Source of the DNA: Prauserella flavalba
GTDB taxonomy: Bacteria; Actinomycetota; Actinomycetes; Mycobacteriales; Pseudonocardiaceae
Length of the DNA: 64,000 nt
Assembly (NCBI RefSeq): GCF_003202235.1
Contig: NZ_MASU01000005.1
Span: 558,001 to 622,000 of the forward strand
Direction: 5' to 3'
The position numbers were made by a program, and so were the translations under genes. The notes under the pieces were generated by a model, which was not told where the DNA came from, searched no databases, and saw only the letters and a list, made by a program, of their open reading frames with translations. Below, piece by piece: positions 28,056 to 36,210 of the stretch (within the stretch, counting starts at the first letter, position 1; every line of letters starts with the position of its first letter).

Positions 28056-28436
28056 GTGACCAGTCGAATCGCCGCCCTCGCCATCGATGCCGTCGAGCCT
28101 CGCGTCGTCGCGGAGTTCTGGTGCGCCGTTCTCGGATGGACCGTGGTGGACACGGCCTCCGACGGCATCACCATCGGCCCCGCCGGCGGTGCGGGGCTCA
28201 CGATCGACGTATTCGCCGTGCCGGAGCGCAAGAGCGTCAAGAACCGCCTGCACCTGGACCTGCGTGCCGATGGCGGCAGTACCGTCGAGGAGCTGCGGCG
28301 GTTGCTGGATCTGGGCGCGCGGCGGGTGGATGTCGGGCAGGGATCCGATGTCAGCTGGGTGGTGCTTGCCGACCCCGAGGGGAACGAGTTCTGTCTGCTG
28401 TCCCGCACCGTGCAGGAGGTGCTCAGCTCCTCGTGA
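28056..28436 (+). CDS. VOC/glyoxalase-like domain protein
   Basis: 126-aa single vicinal-oxygen-chelate protein of the Glyoxalase_6 type: F-W-C-A-V-L-G-W near residue 22, the strand K-N-R-L-H-L-D-L and the C-terminal V-L-A-D-P-E-G-N-E-F-C-L-L. His in L-H-L-D and Glu in G-N-E-F are the usual metal-ligand positions. Enzyme activity is unknown. GTG 28056 has AGGA 8 nt upstream; ATG 28047 is the alternative. Its last 14 bp overlap the converging FMN reductase gene. Confidence 0.78.
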   Translation: MTSRIAALAIDAVEPRVVAEFWCAVLGWTVVDTASDGITIGPAGGAGLTIDVFAVPERKSVKNRLHLDLRADGGSTVEELRRLLDLGARRVDVGQGSDVSWVVLADPEGNEFCLLSRTVQEVLSSS

Positions 28437-28917
28437 GCGCGGCGACGGTCGGCGCCCAGCGCGCCGCGTAGTCGGTGAGCACGGAGTCCTCGGTGTAGGT
28501 GGAGTCGATGAGGTAGAGGCCGGGCAATGCGCACGTGCCGCCCAGCTCGCTCAGCACGGGCTTGAGGAGCAGATCCGGCGCGAGCGCGTGGCCGGGGCCC
28601 GCGCCGAGCATGAGCGGCACCGACACCACGCCCCGCAGGCCGGTGCCACCGGCGAACTGGTCGAGGAACAGCTTGAGCAGTCCCGTGTAGGTGGCCTTGA
28701 AGGTGGGGCTCGCGAAGACCACCAGCGATGACGCCCCGACGGTCTCGACCGCCCGGGACACGGTCTCATCGCCCCAGCCGAGCAGGCCGGGGCCGAGTTC
28801 CACGACGTCGATGACGTGGTCGGCGGGGCGGCCGGTGAGCGCCTCGGCGAGGCGCTGCCCGGCGTCGAGCGTGCGGGAGGCCGGTTTCGGGTTGCCCGCG
28901 ACGACAGTGGTGGTCAC
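28423..28917 (-). CDS. NAD(P)H-dependent FMN reductase (SsuE/MsuE-like)
   Basis: 164-aa flavodoxin-fold reductase supplying reduced FMN. The phosphate loop G-N-P-K-P-A-S-R-T near residue 8 and F-A-S-P-T-F-K-A-T-Y-T-G-L-L-K-L-F-L-D near 70-88 are the family motifs; the latter is shared with SsuE. It lies alone here, but it is the only flavin reductase in the window, which contains four LLM monooxygenases including SsuD, any of which could use it. Converges on and overlaps the VOC gene by 14 bp. Confidence 0.82.
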   Translation of the reverse strand: MTTTVVAGNPKPASRTLDAGQRLAEALTGRPADHVIDVVELGPGLLGWGDETVSRAVETVGASSLVVFASPTFKATYTGLLKLFLDQFAGGTGLRGVVSVPLMLGAGPGHALAPDLLLKPVLSELGGTCALPGLYLIDSTYTEDSVLTDYAARWAPTVAALTRS

Positions 28918-29020
28918 ATCCGCTCCTCGCGTGATCGATCGGTTGCGGCGCAGCCATGATCACACGGGGCCGGGTGCGAAGGGGACTCCCGCGTGCTTCT
29001 TTCCGGGAGTTCGCGCGCCT

Positions 29021-30061
29021 TCAGACGTCGATGACCTGCCCGGCGGCGCCGAGGTAGTCGACGAGGTTGCGGGGCGCGTACGGCGGCCGCATGCGCTCGC
29101 GCCGGAACACCGCGGACGAGGCGGCGTACTCGCCCGCCCGGTCCGTGACGCCGATTCGGCGCTCGTCCCTTCCGAGGACGCTGGTGAGCGTGCGCCACGT
29201 GTCGTGCAGCGTGCCGCACTCGTCGCGCCGGGGCAGGCGCGCGAGTGCGTCCGGCTCGAGGCCGAGACCGCGGTCCCGCGCGCGGCCCGCGAGCCAGCGC
29301 AGCGCGATGTCGGCGAGCGCGGTGTCGGAGTGCCCGCCGCCGACGTCGGAGTGGTCTCCGGCGAACCACACCTGCTCGCGCCGCTGCCCGTCGGCGGAGC
29401 TGGACACCTGCCAGACCGCGGGCGTGAACGAGCGTCGGTGCTCGTCGACGGCCAGCGCCTGGAACGCCGCCCGCACGGTGTGGCTCAGCGTCGTGTCGTG
29501 GAACTGCCAGCGCTGGTTGAACCGGTGGAGGAGCCGGCCGCCGCTGAGCGGGATGCCCAGTGCGCCCACGGTGTCCCACACCCCGACGAACTCCACCGGC
29601 GTCTGGTTCTCGTGCGCGAAGCTCGCGCGGAAGCGGGTCGCGCGTTCCCGGCCCGGCGCGGTCGCGCGGTCCCGGTCGCGGTAGAGCTCGTAGGCCTCGT
29701 CCAGCCGGCCGGCGTGCTGCGGCCGCAGGATGCCGCAGTTGACGATGAAGCCGACGGTGCTGCGTGCCGTGTAGGCGCCCCGGCTGAAGCCGAAGAAGAA
29801 CAGCTCGTCGCCCGGTTCGTAGTGGTGGACCAGGAACTCGTACGCCGCCTTGACGTTGGCGGAGAGGCCGTAGCCGAACGCCCCGCCGAGCAGGCGCTGC
29901 CACGGTTTCGTGCCGACCCCCTCGAGGTAGCGGCACTGCTGCTTGACGCCGTCCGCTCCGACGGGGGCCACTGCGGCCTTGAGCCTGGCCACGTTCGTCG
30001 GACTGCGCTGGGTGAGGGTGTTCCAGGTGCCGTCGCAGAGCACCACGAGCCGCTTGGCCAT
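29021..30061 (-). CDS. DUF2235 alpha/beta-hydrolase (Tle1-like phospholipase family)
   Basis: 346-aa protein starting K-R-L-V-V-L-C-D-G-T-W-N, the DUF2235 signature, with nucleophile elbow G-F-S-R-G-A-Y-T-A-R near residue 95, G-V-W-D-T-V-G-A-L-G near 160 and F-A-G-D-H-S-D-V-G-G-G near 233. Family members include phospholipase effectors of type VI secretion, but no secretion cluster is here and free-standing copies are common in actinobacteria, where function is unknown. No signal peptide. ATG with GGGGAGG upstream. Neighbours unrelated. Confidence 0.8.
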   Translation of the reverse strand: MAKRLVVLCDGTWNTLTQRSPTNVARLKAAVAPVGADGVKQQCRYLEGVGTKPWQRLLGGAFGYGLSANVKAAYEFLVHHYEPGDELFFFGFSRGAYTARSTVGFIVNCGILRPQHAGRLDEAYELYRDRDRATAPGRERATRFRASFAHENQTPVEFVGVWDTVGALGIPLSGGRLLHRFNQRWQFHDTTLSHTVRAAFQALAVDEHRRSFTPAVWQVSSSADGQRREQVWFAGDHSDVGGGHSDTALADIALRWLAGRARDRGLGLEPDALARLPRRDECGTLHDTWRTLTSVLGRDERRIGVTDRAGEYAASSAVFRRERMRPPYAPRNLVDYLGAAGQVIDV

Positions 30062-30122
30062 GCCGCCTCCCCGGTGAGGTTGGTCAGCAGGATGCGACCG
30101 GGCGGGCGCTCCCGGTAGAGGC

Positions 30123-30240
30123 TTACGTCCCCTCGGCCGTGTCGAGGAGGCCGCCGATCAGTGTGGCGAGGCGCTTCCGGTCACCGGAGGTCAGGTCGTC
30201 GGCCAGCCGTTCCAGCCTCGTCACCACCTCGTCGTGGGTT
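30123..30240 (-). pseudogene. Possible MarR-type C-terminal remnant
   Basis: About 38 codons reading T-H-D-E-V-V-T-R-L-E-R-L-A-D-D-L-T-S and D-R-K-R-L-A-T-L-I-G-G-L-L-D-T to a TGA, an amphipathic helix pair like the C-terminal dimerisation end of MarR regulators. Nothing upstream in the same frame resembles the winged helix. Codon bias is good, so it is more likely a truncated gene tail than chance, but the family name is tentative. Confidence 0.35.
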
Positions 30241-30390
30241 CGCGTGGTGAGCCGCCGAGGTGGCCGCGGCCAAGATCCGCGCACGCGTCGACGGCGGCCC
30301 CGGCGGAGGGGCGTCGTACACACCGAGTGTCGGCGTGCTCGGCGCCGAGGACACCGCGCGGTTCAAGGGCGCGGAGCTCAACCCCGGAAC

Positions 30391-31185
30391 CTACCTCGGC
30401 CTGCTCGGGCTCGGAGACCAGCGAGCGGGCATCTCGTCCCAGGTGCGGCCGTCGAGCACCCGGCCGCCCGCGTTGCGGGTGCGCCCGCCCCACTGCTTGA
30501 ACAGGAACGGGATGCCCTCGGCGACACAGCGGTCGCGGACCTGCCGCACCCACGCCGGGTCCATCGGCCGGTGGCCCGCGCCTGACTCGCCTCCGACGTA
30601 CACCCAGTCGATGTGGTCCAGGCCGAGGCTCGGCACCGGGCCGAGCAACGGTTGCAGCGACAGGAACCGCACGCTGGCGGGGGTGTCGCGCAGCCTGTCG
30701 GCGCGCTTCACGTAGTCGTCGCTCTCGACGGTGGTGCCCCACCACACGTTGGGAAGCGGCCGCGGCCGCAGCCGGGTGAGCACCGAGGCCATCCGGGCAG
30801 GCCGCTTGGTGAGCACGAAGAACGTGTGGCGTTCGGCCTGTTCCATCACGCGCAGCACCTCGGCGAGGTAGCTCTCCGGGACGCGCGGGTGGAACAGGTC
30901 GCTCATCGAGTCGACGAACACCAGCCGAGGGGCGCGCCAGCGGGCGGGATGCCGCAGGCGCTCGGGGTGCAGGGTGAGCCCGAAACCGGGACCGCTGGTG
31001 CGCGGATCACCGTCCCGCCGGTAGCCGGTATTGCCCATCGCCTTGAGCCGCTTGGCGAAGGCGAGCGCGTAGCAGTGGTCGCAGCCGGGGCTGACCACGT
31101 CACAGCCCGTCGTGGGGTTCCACGTGGCGGTCTCGATCTGGCCGTCGCGCGTGCGAGCGACCCGGCGCCGTCGCGAGGTCGTCAT
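30391..31185 (-). CDS. Phage Gp37/Gp68-family protein (DUF5131)
   Basis: 264-aa protein with an N-terminal cysteine motif C-x6-C-x2-C (C28, C35, C38 in G-C-D-V-V-S-P-G-C-D-H-C-Y-A), then F-V-D-S-M-S-D-L-F-H-P, F-V-L-T-K-R-P-A-R-M, W-W-G-T-T-V-E and V-G-G-E-S-G-A-G-H-R-P-M. These define the Gp37/Gp68 family, radical-SAM-like proteins of unknown activity found in phages and in bacteria. The Cys spacing differs from canonical C-x3-C-x2-C. No other phage genes are near. Its ATG overlaps the stop of the membrane protein upstream by 4 nt, forming an operon with two paralogous membrane proteins. Confidence 0.82.
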   Translation of the reverse strand: MTTSRRRRVARTRDGQIETATWNPTTGCDVVSPGCDHCYALAFAKRLKAMGNTGYRRDGDPRTSGPGFGLTLHPERLRHPARWRAPRLVFVDSMSDLFHPRVPESYLAEVLRVMEQAERHTFFVLTKRPARMASVLTRLRPRPLPNVWWGTTVESDDYVKRADRLRDTPASVRFLSLQPLLGPVPSLGLDHIDWVYVGGESGAGHRPMDPAWVRQVRDRCVAEGIPFLFKQWGGRTRNAGGRVLDGRTWDEMPARWSPSPSRPR

Positions 31186-32291
31186 CCCTCCATGGTGCGC
31201 CTGCCCAGCGTCACCGACTCCGCCAGCGGCCTTCCCGGGACACCGGCCACGGCGCGGCCGCCGTGGCGGAGCGCGCCCAGAACCCAGAGCAGGCCCGAGG
31301 ATGCGACGTCGGCGAGCAGGTCCGGCGAGACACCCGCGAAGCTCACCAGCCGTTCGGTCCCGTCGGGCAGCCGGACCCGCCCTTTCGCGTGGGCCGTCAG
31401 GTGGCCGCTGTGCTCGATCTCCCCGTCGATGGTCGCGGGCAGTGGGGTCCAGGTGAGTGCCCGGCCCGCCCGGCCCGCCCGGACGAACTCGGTGAGATAC
31501 GCACCGGCCGAGAACACGGCCAGCCCGGCGATCGCCAGCGCGGCCGCGAGCACCCACGCGTTGCGGCCCGGGTCCTCGGTGCGCAGCAGCACCGGCAGGT
31601 GCGACTGCACGAGCCAGCCGAGTACGAGCAGCCACCACACCGAGGAGAGCGCGGAGATGCGCCGCCGGGAACGCATGTGCGCCTGTACAGCGGCGTCGTC
31701 GCAGGGCGCCGACGGCCCGTAGGCCAGCGGAGTGACGGGGCGTGCGCCGCGTGGTGGCCGGCTCTGGACGCGCGCGACACGCAGCATGGCCGAGCCCGGT
31801 GTCGCGGCGAGTGCGACGCCCTTCCGGCCGGGGCCGACCAGCCACAACCGGGGATCGGCCCTGAGCTGGGCCCGTGCGCCCGCTCCGAGCCGGAGCAGCA
31901 CCCACCGTTCCTCCGGCACGTCGGCGATGCGCAGCGCCACGGCCAGCGTGCTGTACCGCAGCCCGCCCTCACGGGCGGTCACGTACCGGCCCGGCTCGTC
32001 GAGCAGCCGTTTCGTGGGTGCGACGCTGACGAACCAGGCCGTCAGGTTGTTCAGCCAGAGCGGTCCGAGCGTCGCGACGAGCAGCACGGGCGCGGCGAGG
32101 CCGGACTGCCCGCCATCGAGGACCAGCAGGACGACGCCCGCCGCCGCGCCGAGCGGGTGGAGGAGCAACGTCCGTCCGACCATGTCGCGCCAGCTGCCGA
32201 ACACGGGCGCCAGCACCGGTTCGTCGCGCGTCGGCCGGCCGCCGAGCGGGGAGAACGGCCCCGGCCGGTACTCGGTGGCGGGGTCGTTCAT
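31182..32291 (-). CDS. Uncharacterised membrane protein, paralogue B of a tandem pair
   Basis: 369-aa protein of no recognised family. Two hydrophobic pairs are seen (about 45-90 and 215-270), separated by a soluble domain with R-L-W-L-V-G-P-G-R-K-G and R-P-P-R-G-A-R-P; the C-terminal domain has L-T-W-T-P-L-P-A and V-R-L-P-D-G-T. It shares these landmarks and A-P-C-D-D with the 374-aa protein encoded directly upstream, so the two arose by tandem duplication. ATG overlaps that gene's stop by 4 nt. Function unknown. Confidence 0.75.
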   Translation of the reverse strand: MNDPATEYRPGPFSPLGGRPTRDEPVLAPVFGSWRDMVGRTLLLHPLGAAAGVVLLVLDGGQSGLAAPVLLVATLGPLWLNNLTAWFVSVAPTKRLLDEPGRYVTAREGGLRYSTLAVALRIADVPEERWVLLRLGAGARAQLRADPRLWLVGPGRKGVALAATPGSAMLRVARVQSRPPRGARPVTPLAYGPSAPCDDAAVQAHMRSRRRISALSSVWWLLVLGWLVQSHLPVLLRTEDPGRNAWVLAAALAIAGLAVFSAGAYLTEFVRAGRAGRALTWTPLPATIDGEIEHSGHLTAHAKGRVRLPDGTERLVSFAGVSPDLLADVASSGLLWVLGALRHGGRAVAGVPGRPLAESVTLGRRTMEG

Positions 32292-33412
32292 CGTGGGCGG
32301 GCAGTCTTCGCGCGCCTGCCCAGGATCACGGGGTCGAGCACGGGCTGACCGGGAATCCCGGCCAGCGCCGCGCCTCCCGCGCCCGGCGCGCCGATGATCC
32401 ACAGCTGTCGCGAACACCGGATGTTCGCGACGAGTTCGGGGGAGACCCGTCGCAGGCGCAGGGTGCGCTGGGTTCCGTCGGGCAGCCAGACGCGTCCCGT
32501 GGCGTCCATGCGCAGCACGGATCGGAAGCGGATGTCGTCGTCGAGCACGGCGGGCAGCGGCGTCCAGGTGAGCGCGTGCGCCGCTTTGGAGAGGCGCGGC
32601 AGCCCGGGCAGGAGCGTAGCCACGACACTCAGCAGCAGGACGACGGCCAGGGCCGGGATTGTGACGTCCACCCAGCCCGCAGCCAGGGCCGACTGAAGTA
32701 GCCAGCCCGCCGAGACTGCGCCCGCGACCGTACCGAGCACGGACCACCGCCGAACCCAGCGCACGTGTGCGCAGAGCACCGGATCGTCGCACGGCGCCGA
32801 GAGTCCCTGCCGCACCGGGTTCGCCGGCCGCGACCGGCGCGGCGGCACTGTGGTGATGCGGGCAGGCCGCAGCAGAGTGGCGCCGGGCAGCGCCACCAGC
32901 GCCCTGCCCTTCCGGTCGGGACCCACCACCCACAGGCGCGGTTCGGCGAGCAGCTGCGTGCGCAGTCCGGCGGGCAACCCCATCCGGAGCCACTGCTCTT
33001 CCGGTGCTCCGGCGACGCGCATCGTCACCCGCAGCCTCGTGACTCGCATTCCGGCGGCTGTCGCGGTCATCTCCCGGACCGGTTGCGCCAGCAGCTTCTT
33101 CGCCGGGCGCCCGAGGAACGTGAACCACAGCACGAGGTTGTACAGCGAACCGAGGCCGAAGAAGGCAGTGCCGAGCACGGGCAGGGCAAGAGGGGCCCGC
33201 GGGTCGCCGAGCACGAGACCTGCTGCGAAGGGCACGGTCAGCAGGGGATACAGGAGGAGAGTGGGCCGGGCCTTGCGCCGCAACCGGAGCAGTGGCGGGC
33301 CGAGCAGCGGCTCGTCCCGTGCGGGCCGGTCGCCGAGCGGCCGGGCCCGAAGCGGGGCCAGTGGCCCTACTCCGTCGGTGGTGGGTCGGCCGTCGTCGAT
33401 GATCTCTGTCAT
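32288..33412 (-). CDS. Uncharacterised membrane protein, paralogue A of a tandem pair
   Basis: 374-aa paralogue of the downstream gene with the same order of landmarks: two N-terminal helices (about 52-95), R-L-W-V-V-G-P-D-R-K-G, P-P-R-R-S-R-P, A-P-C-D-D, a second helix pair (about 225-272), L-T-W-T-P-L-P-A and V-W-L-P-D-G-T. A third of the positions look shared by eye. First gene of the three-gene unit ending with the Gp37/Gp68 protein; only 140 bp separate it from the PPOX gene upstream. No function can be assigned. Confidence 0.75.
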   Translation of the reverse strand: MTEIIDDGRPTTDGVGPLAPLRARPLGDRPARDEPLLGPPLLRLRRKARPTLLLYPLLTVPFAAGLVLGDPRAPLALPVLGTAFFGLGSLYNLVLWFTFLGRPAKKLLAQPVREMTATAAGMRVTRLRVTMRVAGAPEEQWLRMGLPAGLRTQLLAEPRLWVVGPDRKGRALVALPGATLLRPARITTVPPRRSRPANPVRQGLSAPCDDPVLCAHVRWVRRWSVLGTVAGAVSAGWLLQSALAAGWVDVTIPALAVVLLLSVVATLLPGLPRLSKAAHALTWTPLPAVLDDDIRFRSVLRMDATGRVWLPDGTQRTLRLRRVSPELVANIRCSRQLWIIGAPGAGGAALAGIPGQPVLDPVILGRRAKTARPR

Positions 33413-33524
33413 GGTCGGCCGAGAACCTACCCGGCGCCGACGACCATGACGGAGTGGCGTGACGAAACCGTTGCGACGTCAGAACCGGCCGTGCCGCGGT
33501 CGATGTTGGTGAATCCCCAGCAGT

Positions 33525-33548
33525 TCCACAGTGGACCACCACTGTGGA
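33525..33548 (-). terminator. Hairpin terminator after the PPOX gene
   Basis: TCCACAGTG (33525-33533) and CACTGTGGA (33540-33548) form a 9-bp stem with a 6-nt loop, starting 4 bp beyond the stop codon at 33553. It separates the PPOX gene from the membrane-protein operon transcribed in the same direction. Confidence 0.65.
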
Positions 33549-33552
33549 CGGA

Positions 33553-34041
33553 TCAGCGGCTCAGCTCAACCGTGCCCTGGGCGTGGAGCGGATCGCGCAG
33601 GAACGTCAGCAGTGGCATGCCGACCCCGTAGGTGTTGAGCCGGCGAGCCGGGGTGATGCGCAGGAAGCACCCGTCGGGTTCGGTGAGCTCGCCGTGCTTG
33701 GTGATGGCGGGCAGCGCGCCGTCCTCCACGAGGCGCAGCAGGTGCTCGTCGTCGAGTGCGAGGATGTCGGCCACCGCCTGGAACTGCACCGACGAAGGCG
33801 GGCCGAAGGGCAGGCGGCGTACGGGGATGCACACGCCGACGTTCGGATTGGCGGCGATGTTGCGGGCCTTCCGGCTGCCGCGCAGGGTGCTGACGTACAA
33901 GGTGGACCCCACCGCCTGGTACAGCACACCGGCCACGTGGGGCCGGTGTGCCGCGGAGGTGGTGGCGAGCGTGCAGAAGGAACGCTTCGTGATCGCCTCG
34001 AGTACCTGGCGGGTGGTCTTGTCCTGGATGTTGGTGGTCAT
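33553..34041 (-). CDS. PPOX-class F420/FMN-binding protein
   Basis: 162-aa split-barrel flavoprotein of the pyridoxamine-phosphate-oxidase-like class, many actinobacterial members of which bind F420. F-C-T-L-A-T-T-S-A-A-H-R-P-H-V-A-G-V near residue 22 and S-T-L-R-G-S-R-K-A-R-N-I-A-A-N-P near 52 are the typical strand and cofactor-phosphate segments. The ATG is 8 bp after the MFS gene's stop on the same strand, so it is probably in the efflux-pump transcript. Substrate unknown; reduction or detoxification of the exported drug is conceivable. Confidence 0.8.
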   Translation of the reverse strand: MTTNIQDKTTRQVLEAITKRSFCTLATTSAAHRPHVAGVLYQAVGSTLYVSTLRGSRKARNIAANPNVGVCIPVRRLPFGPPSSVQFQAVADILALDDEHLLRLVEDGALPAITKHGELTEPDGCFLRITPARRLNTYGVGMPLLTFLRDPLHAQGTVELSR

Positions 34042-34049
34042 GAGGACAG

Positions 34050-35582
34050 TCAACGACGCGGGGCGGCGGGGGAGCCATCGCTGAGCGTCTCGCCTCCATC
34101 TTCCACACGCTCGCGGCCGCGCCGCAGTAGGACGAGCGCCTGCACACCGGTGTAGGCGAGCAGGGCGGCACCGACGACGGCGCTCACCTGGACCCCTTGC
34201 ACGAACGCCTCCTTCGCCGACGCGAGCAGGGCCGCCGACTGCTCGGGCGGCAGCTGCGCCGCCGTCGCCACCGCGCCGCCGAGCGTCTCGCGTGCGGCCT
34301 CTCCCGCCTCGGCGGGCACGCCCGCGCGGTAGACCGCCGTCGCGACGCTTCCGAGCACCGCCGTGCCGAGCGCGCCGCCGAGTTCGAAGCCGGTCTCCGA
34401 GATCGCCGAGGCCGCCCCGGCTCGCTCCGGGGGCGCGGCCGTGATGATCAGATCGTTCGTCAGCGTCTCCGACAGCGGCACGCCGAACCCGACCAGCGCC
34501 ATCCCGGTCACGAGCATCGCGAGTCCACTGTCGACACCGATCGTCACCAGCACGGCGAAGCCCACGGCCGCGACGAGCAGCCCGCCGCCGATCAGCCACG
34601 GCACCGGGAACCGGCGCGAGAGCCTTGCCGCGGCGAACGAGCCCGCGACACCGGCGGCCGTGGTCGGCAGCAGCCACAGCGCCGCCGTCATGGGCCGCAT
34701 CCCGAGCACCAGCTGGAGGTACTGCGGCACCAGGAACAGCAGGCCGACGAGCGCGAAGACGCCGAGCATGTTCGTGAGCACGGAGGCGCTGAAGGCCCGA
34801 TCGCGGAACAGGGACAGGTCGAGCATCGGGTCGGGCAGAGCGCGTTGCCTGCGCACGAACACCACGCCGAGCGCGATGCCGGCGAGCGCGCTGAGCGCCG
34901 CGAGCGGTTCGGCGCCGTACTCGGCGAAACGCTTGATCCCGTAGACGATGGGCAGGATCGCCGCCAGCGACAGCAGCGCCGACAGCGGGTCGAACCGGCC
35001 GGGGCTCGGGTCGCGCGCCTCCGGCAGCAGGAACGGCCCCGCCACGAGCAGCACCAGCATCACCGGCACGTTGATGAGGAACACCGAGCCCCACCAGAAG
35101 TGCTCCAGCAGCCAGCCGCCGATCACCGGGCCCAGCGCCATGCCGCCCGAGAAGCCGGAGCCCCAGACGGCGATGGCGAGCCGCCGCTGCGCCGGGTCGG
35201 CGAAGATACTGCGGATCAGCGAGAGGGTCGACGGCATGAGCGTCGCGCCGCCGACACCGAGCAGCGCCCGCGCGGCGATGAGCATGCCGGGGCTGCTCGC
35301 GAACGCGGCCAGCACCGAAGCCGCGCCGAACGCCGCGGCGCCCGCGAGCAGCAGCTTGCGTCGGCCGATGCGGTCGCCGAGGGTACCCATGAGCACCAGC
35401 AGCCCGGCGAGCACGAACGAGTAGATGTCGACGATCCACAGCTGCTCGGCGCCGCTCGGGCCGAGGTCCTCGCTCAGGTACGGCAGGGCGAACCCGAGCA
35501 CGGTCATGTCGACGCTGATCAGCAGCACCGGCAGCACCAGCACTGCGAGCGCCAGCCAGTCCCGGCGTCCCGCCTTTGTCAC
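34050..35582 (-). CDS. DHA2-family MFS drug efflux transporter
   Basis: 510-aa, 14-helix major facilitator of the QacA/EmrB (DHA2) family. Motif D1 region is V-D-M-T-V-L-G-F-A-L-P near residue 24, motif A is G-T-L-G-D-R-I-G-R-R-K near 66, and motif C lies in W-G-S-G-F-S-G-G-M-A-L-G-P-V-I-G-G. It exports drugs by proton antiport at the cytoplasmic membrane. Divergent from a TetR gene with two operator copies between them, the standard arrangement for inducible efflux. Confidence 0.9.
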   Translation of the reverse strand: MTKAGRRDWLALAVLVLPVLLISVDMTVLGFALPYLSEDLGPSGAEQLWIVDIYSFVLAGLLVLMGTLGDRIGRRKLLLAGAAAFGAASVLAAFASSPGMLIAARALLGVGGATLMPSTLSLIRSIFADPAQRRLAIAVWGSGFSGGMALGPVIGGWLLEHFWWGSVFLINVPVMLVLLVAGPFLLPEARDPSPGRFDPLSALLSLAAILPIVYGIKRFAEYGAEPLAALSALAGIALGVVFVRRQRALPDPMLDLSLFRDRAFSASVLTNMLGVFALVGLLFLVPQYLQLVLGMRPMTAALWLLPTTAAGVAGSFAAARLSRRFPVPWLIGGGLLVAAVGFAVLVTIGVDSGLAMLVTGMALVGFGVPLSETLTNDLIITAAPPERAGAASAISETGFELGGALGTAVLGSVATAVYRAGVPAEAGEAARETLGGAVATAAQLPPEQSAALLASAKEAFVQGVQVSAVVGAALLAYTGVQALVLLRRGRERVEDGGETLSDGSPAAPRR

Positions 35583-35604
35583 GATGTCTCCCCTGAAAAA
35601 CTGA

Positions 35605-35659
35605 ACAGTCCAGACGGTAAAGTTTGCCCCTCGATTCGAAACTAAACCGTCTGGACGGT
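35605..35659. promoter_or_regulatory. Two TetR operators between the efflux gene and its regulator
   Basis: ACCGTC-TG-GACGGT (35646-35659) is a perfect inverted repeat just upstream of tetR. ACAGTC-CA-GACGGT (35605-35618), nearest the MFS gene, is the same site in reverse orientation with one mismatch. Centres are 41 bp apart, almost four helical turns, allowing control of both divergent promoters. Confidence 0.8.
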
Positions 35660-35672
35660 ATAGTCAAGCGTC

Positions 35673-36203
35673 ATGGGTCGGCCTTCAGCGCGCGAACAGG
35701 TCCTCGACGCCTACGAGGACATCCTCATCGAGAGCGGCTCTGCCGCCGTGACGCTCGACGCCGTCGCGGCGCGAGCGAAGGTGTCCAAGGGCGGACTGCT
35801 CTACCACTTCGGTTCCAAGGACGCCCTGCTCGACGGGCTGCTCGACCGGCTGCTGCGGCTCACCGCCGCCGACGCGGAGTACGCCCGCACGGCGCCAGAG
35901 GGCGTGGTGCGCTACTACCTGCTGTCCTCGGTCACCGACGCCAGCATGGACAAACCCGCACATCGCTCGTCCGTGGCCGCGCTCCGGCTGCTCGGCAGCG
36001 AGCCGAAGGTGGCCGAGGTGATGGCCGACGTCGGCCGGATCTGGTCCGCCCTGCTCGCCGAGTACGTCGACGACCCGCTCACCGCCGAGCTGGTCGCCGT
36101 CCTCGGCGACGGCCTCTACCTGCGGGCGACGGTGGGAGGTGCCGATGGGCAGCCGTTGCTCGACCGGCTGCCCGACGTCCTGCGCCGCCTCGAGCTGAGT
36201 TAG
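35673..36203 (+). CDS. TetR-family repressor
   Basis: 176-aa regulator with an N-terminal TetR helix-turn-helix: V-T-L-D-A-V-A-A-R-A-K-V-S-K-G-G-L-L-Y-H-F near residues 26-46, where G-G-L-L-Y-H-F is the recognition helix. The C-terminal half is the helical ligand pocket and dimer interface. ATG lies 13 bp after a perfect operator, so it is likely autoregulated and represses the divergent MFS gene. It converges on the arabinosyltransferase gene with 7 bp between stops. Confidence 0.9.
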   Translation: MGRPSAREQVLDAYEDILIESGSAAVTLDAVAARAKVSKGGLLYHFGSKDALLDGLLDRLLRLTAADAEYARTAPEGVVRYYLLSSVTDASMDKPAHRSSVAALRLLGSEPKVAEVMADVGRIWSALLAEYVDDPLTAELVAVLGDGLYLRATVGGADGQPLLDRLPDVLRRLELS

Positions 36204-36210
36204 CTCTGGG

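Noticed and set aside
29021-30061. Type VI secretion effector.
   Set aside because: The DUF2235 fold is shared with Tle1 effectors, but no secretion, spike or immunity gene is present and the host is Gram-positive.
30391-31185. Prophage or phage remnant.
   Set aside because: The Gp37/Gp68-family gene is alone; no integrase, structural or lysis gene and no attachment repeats were seen.
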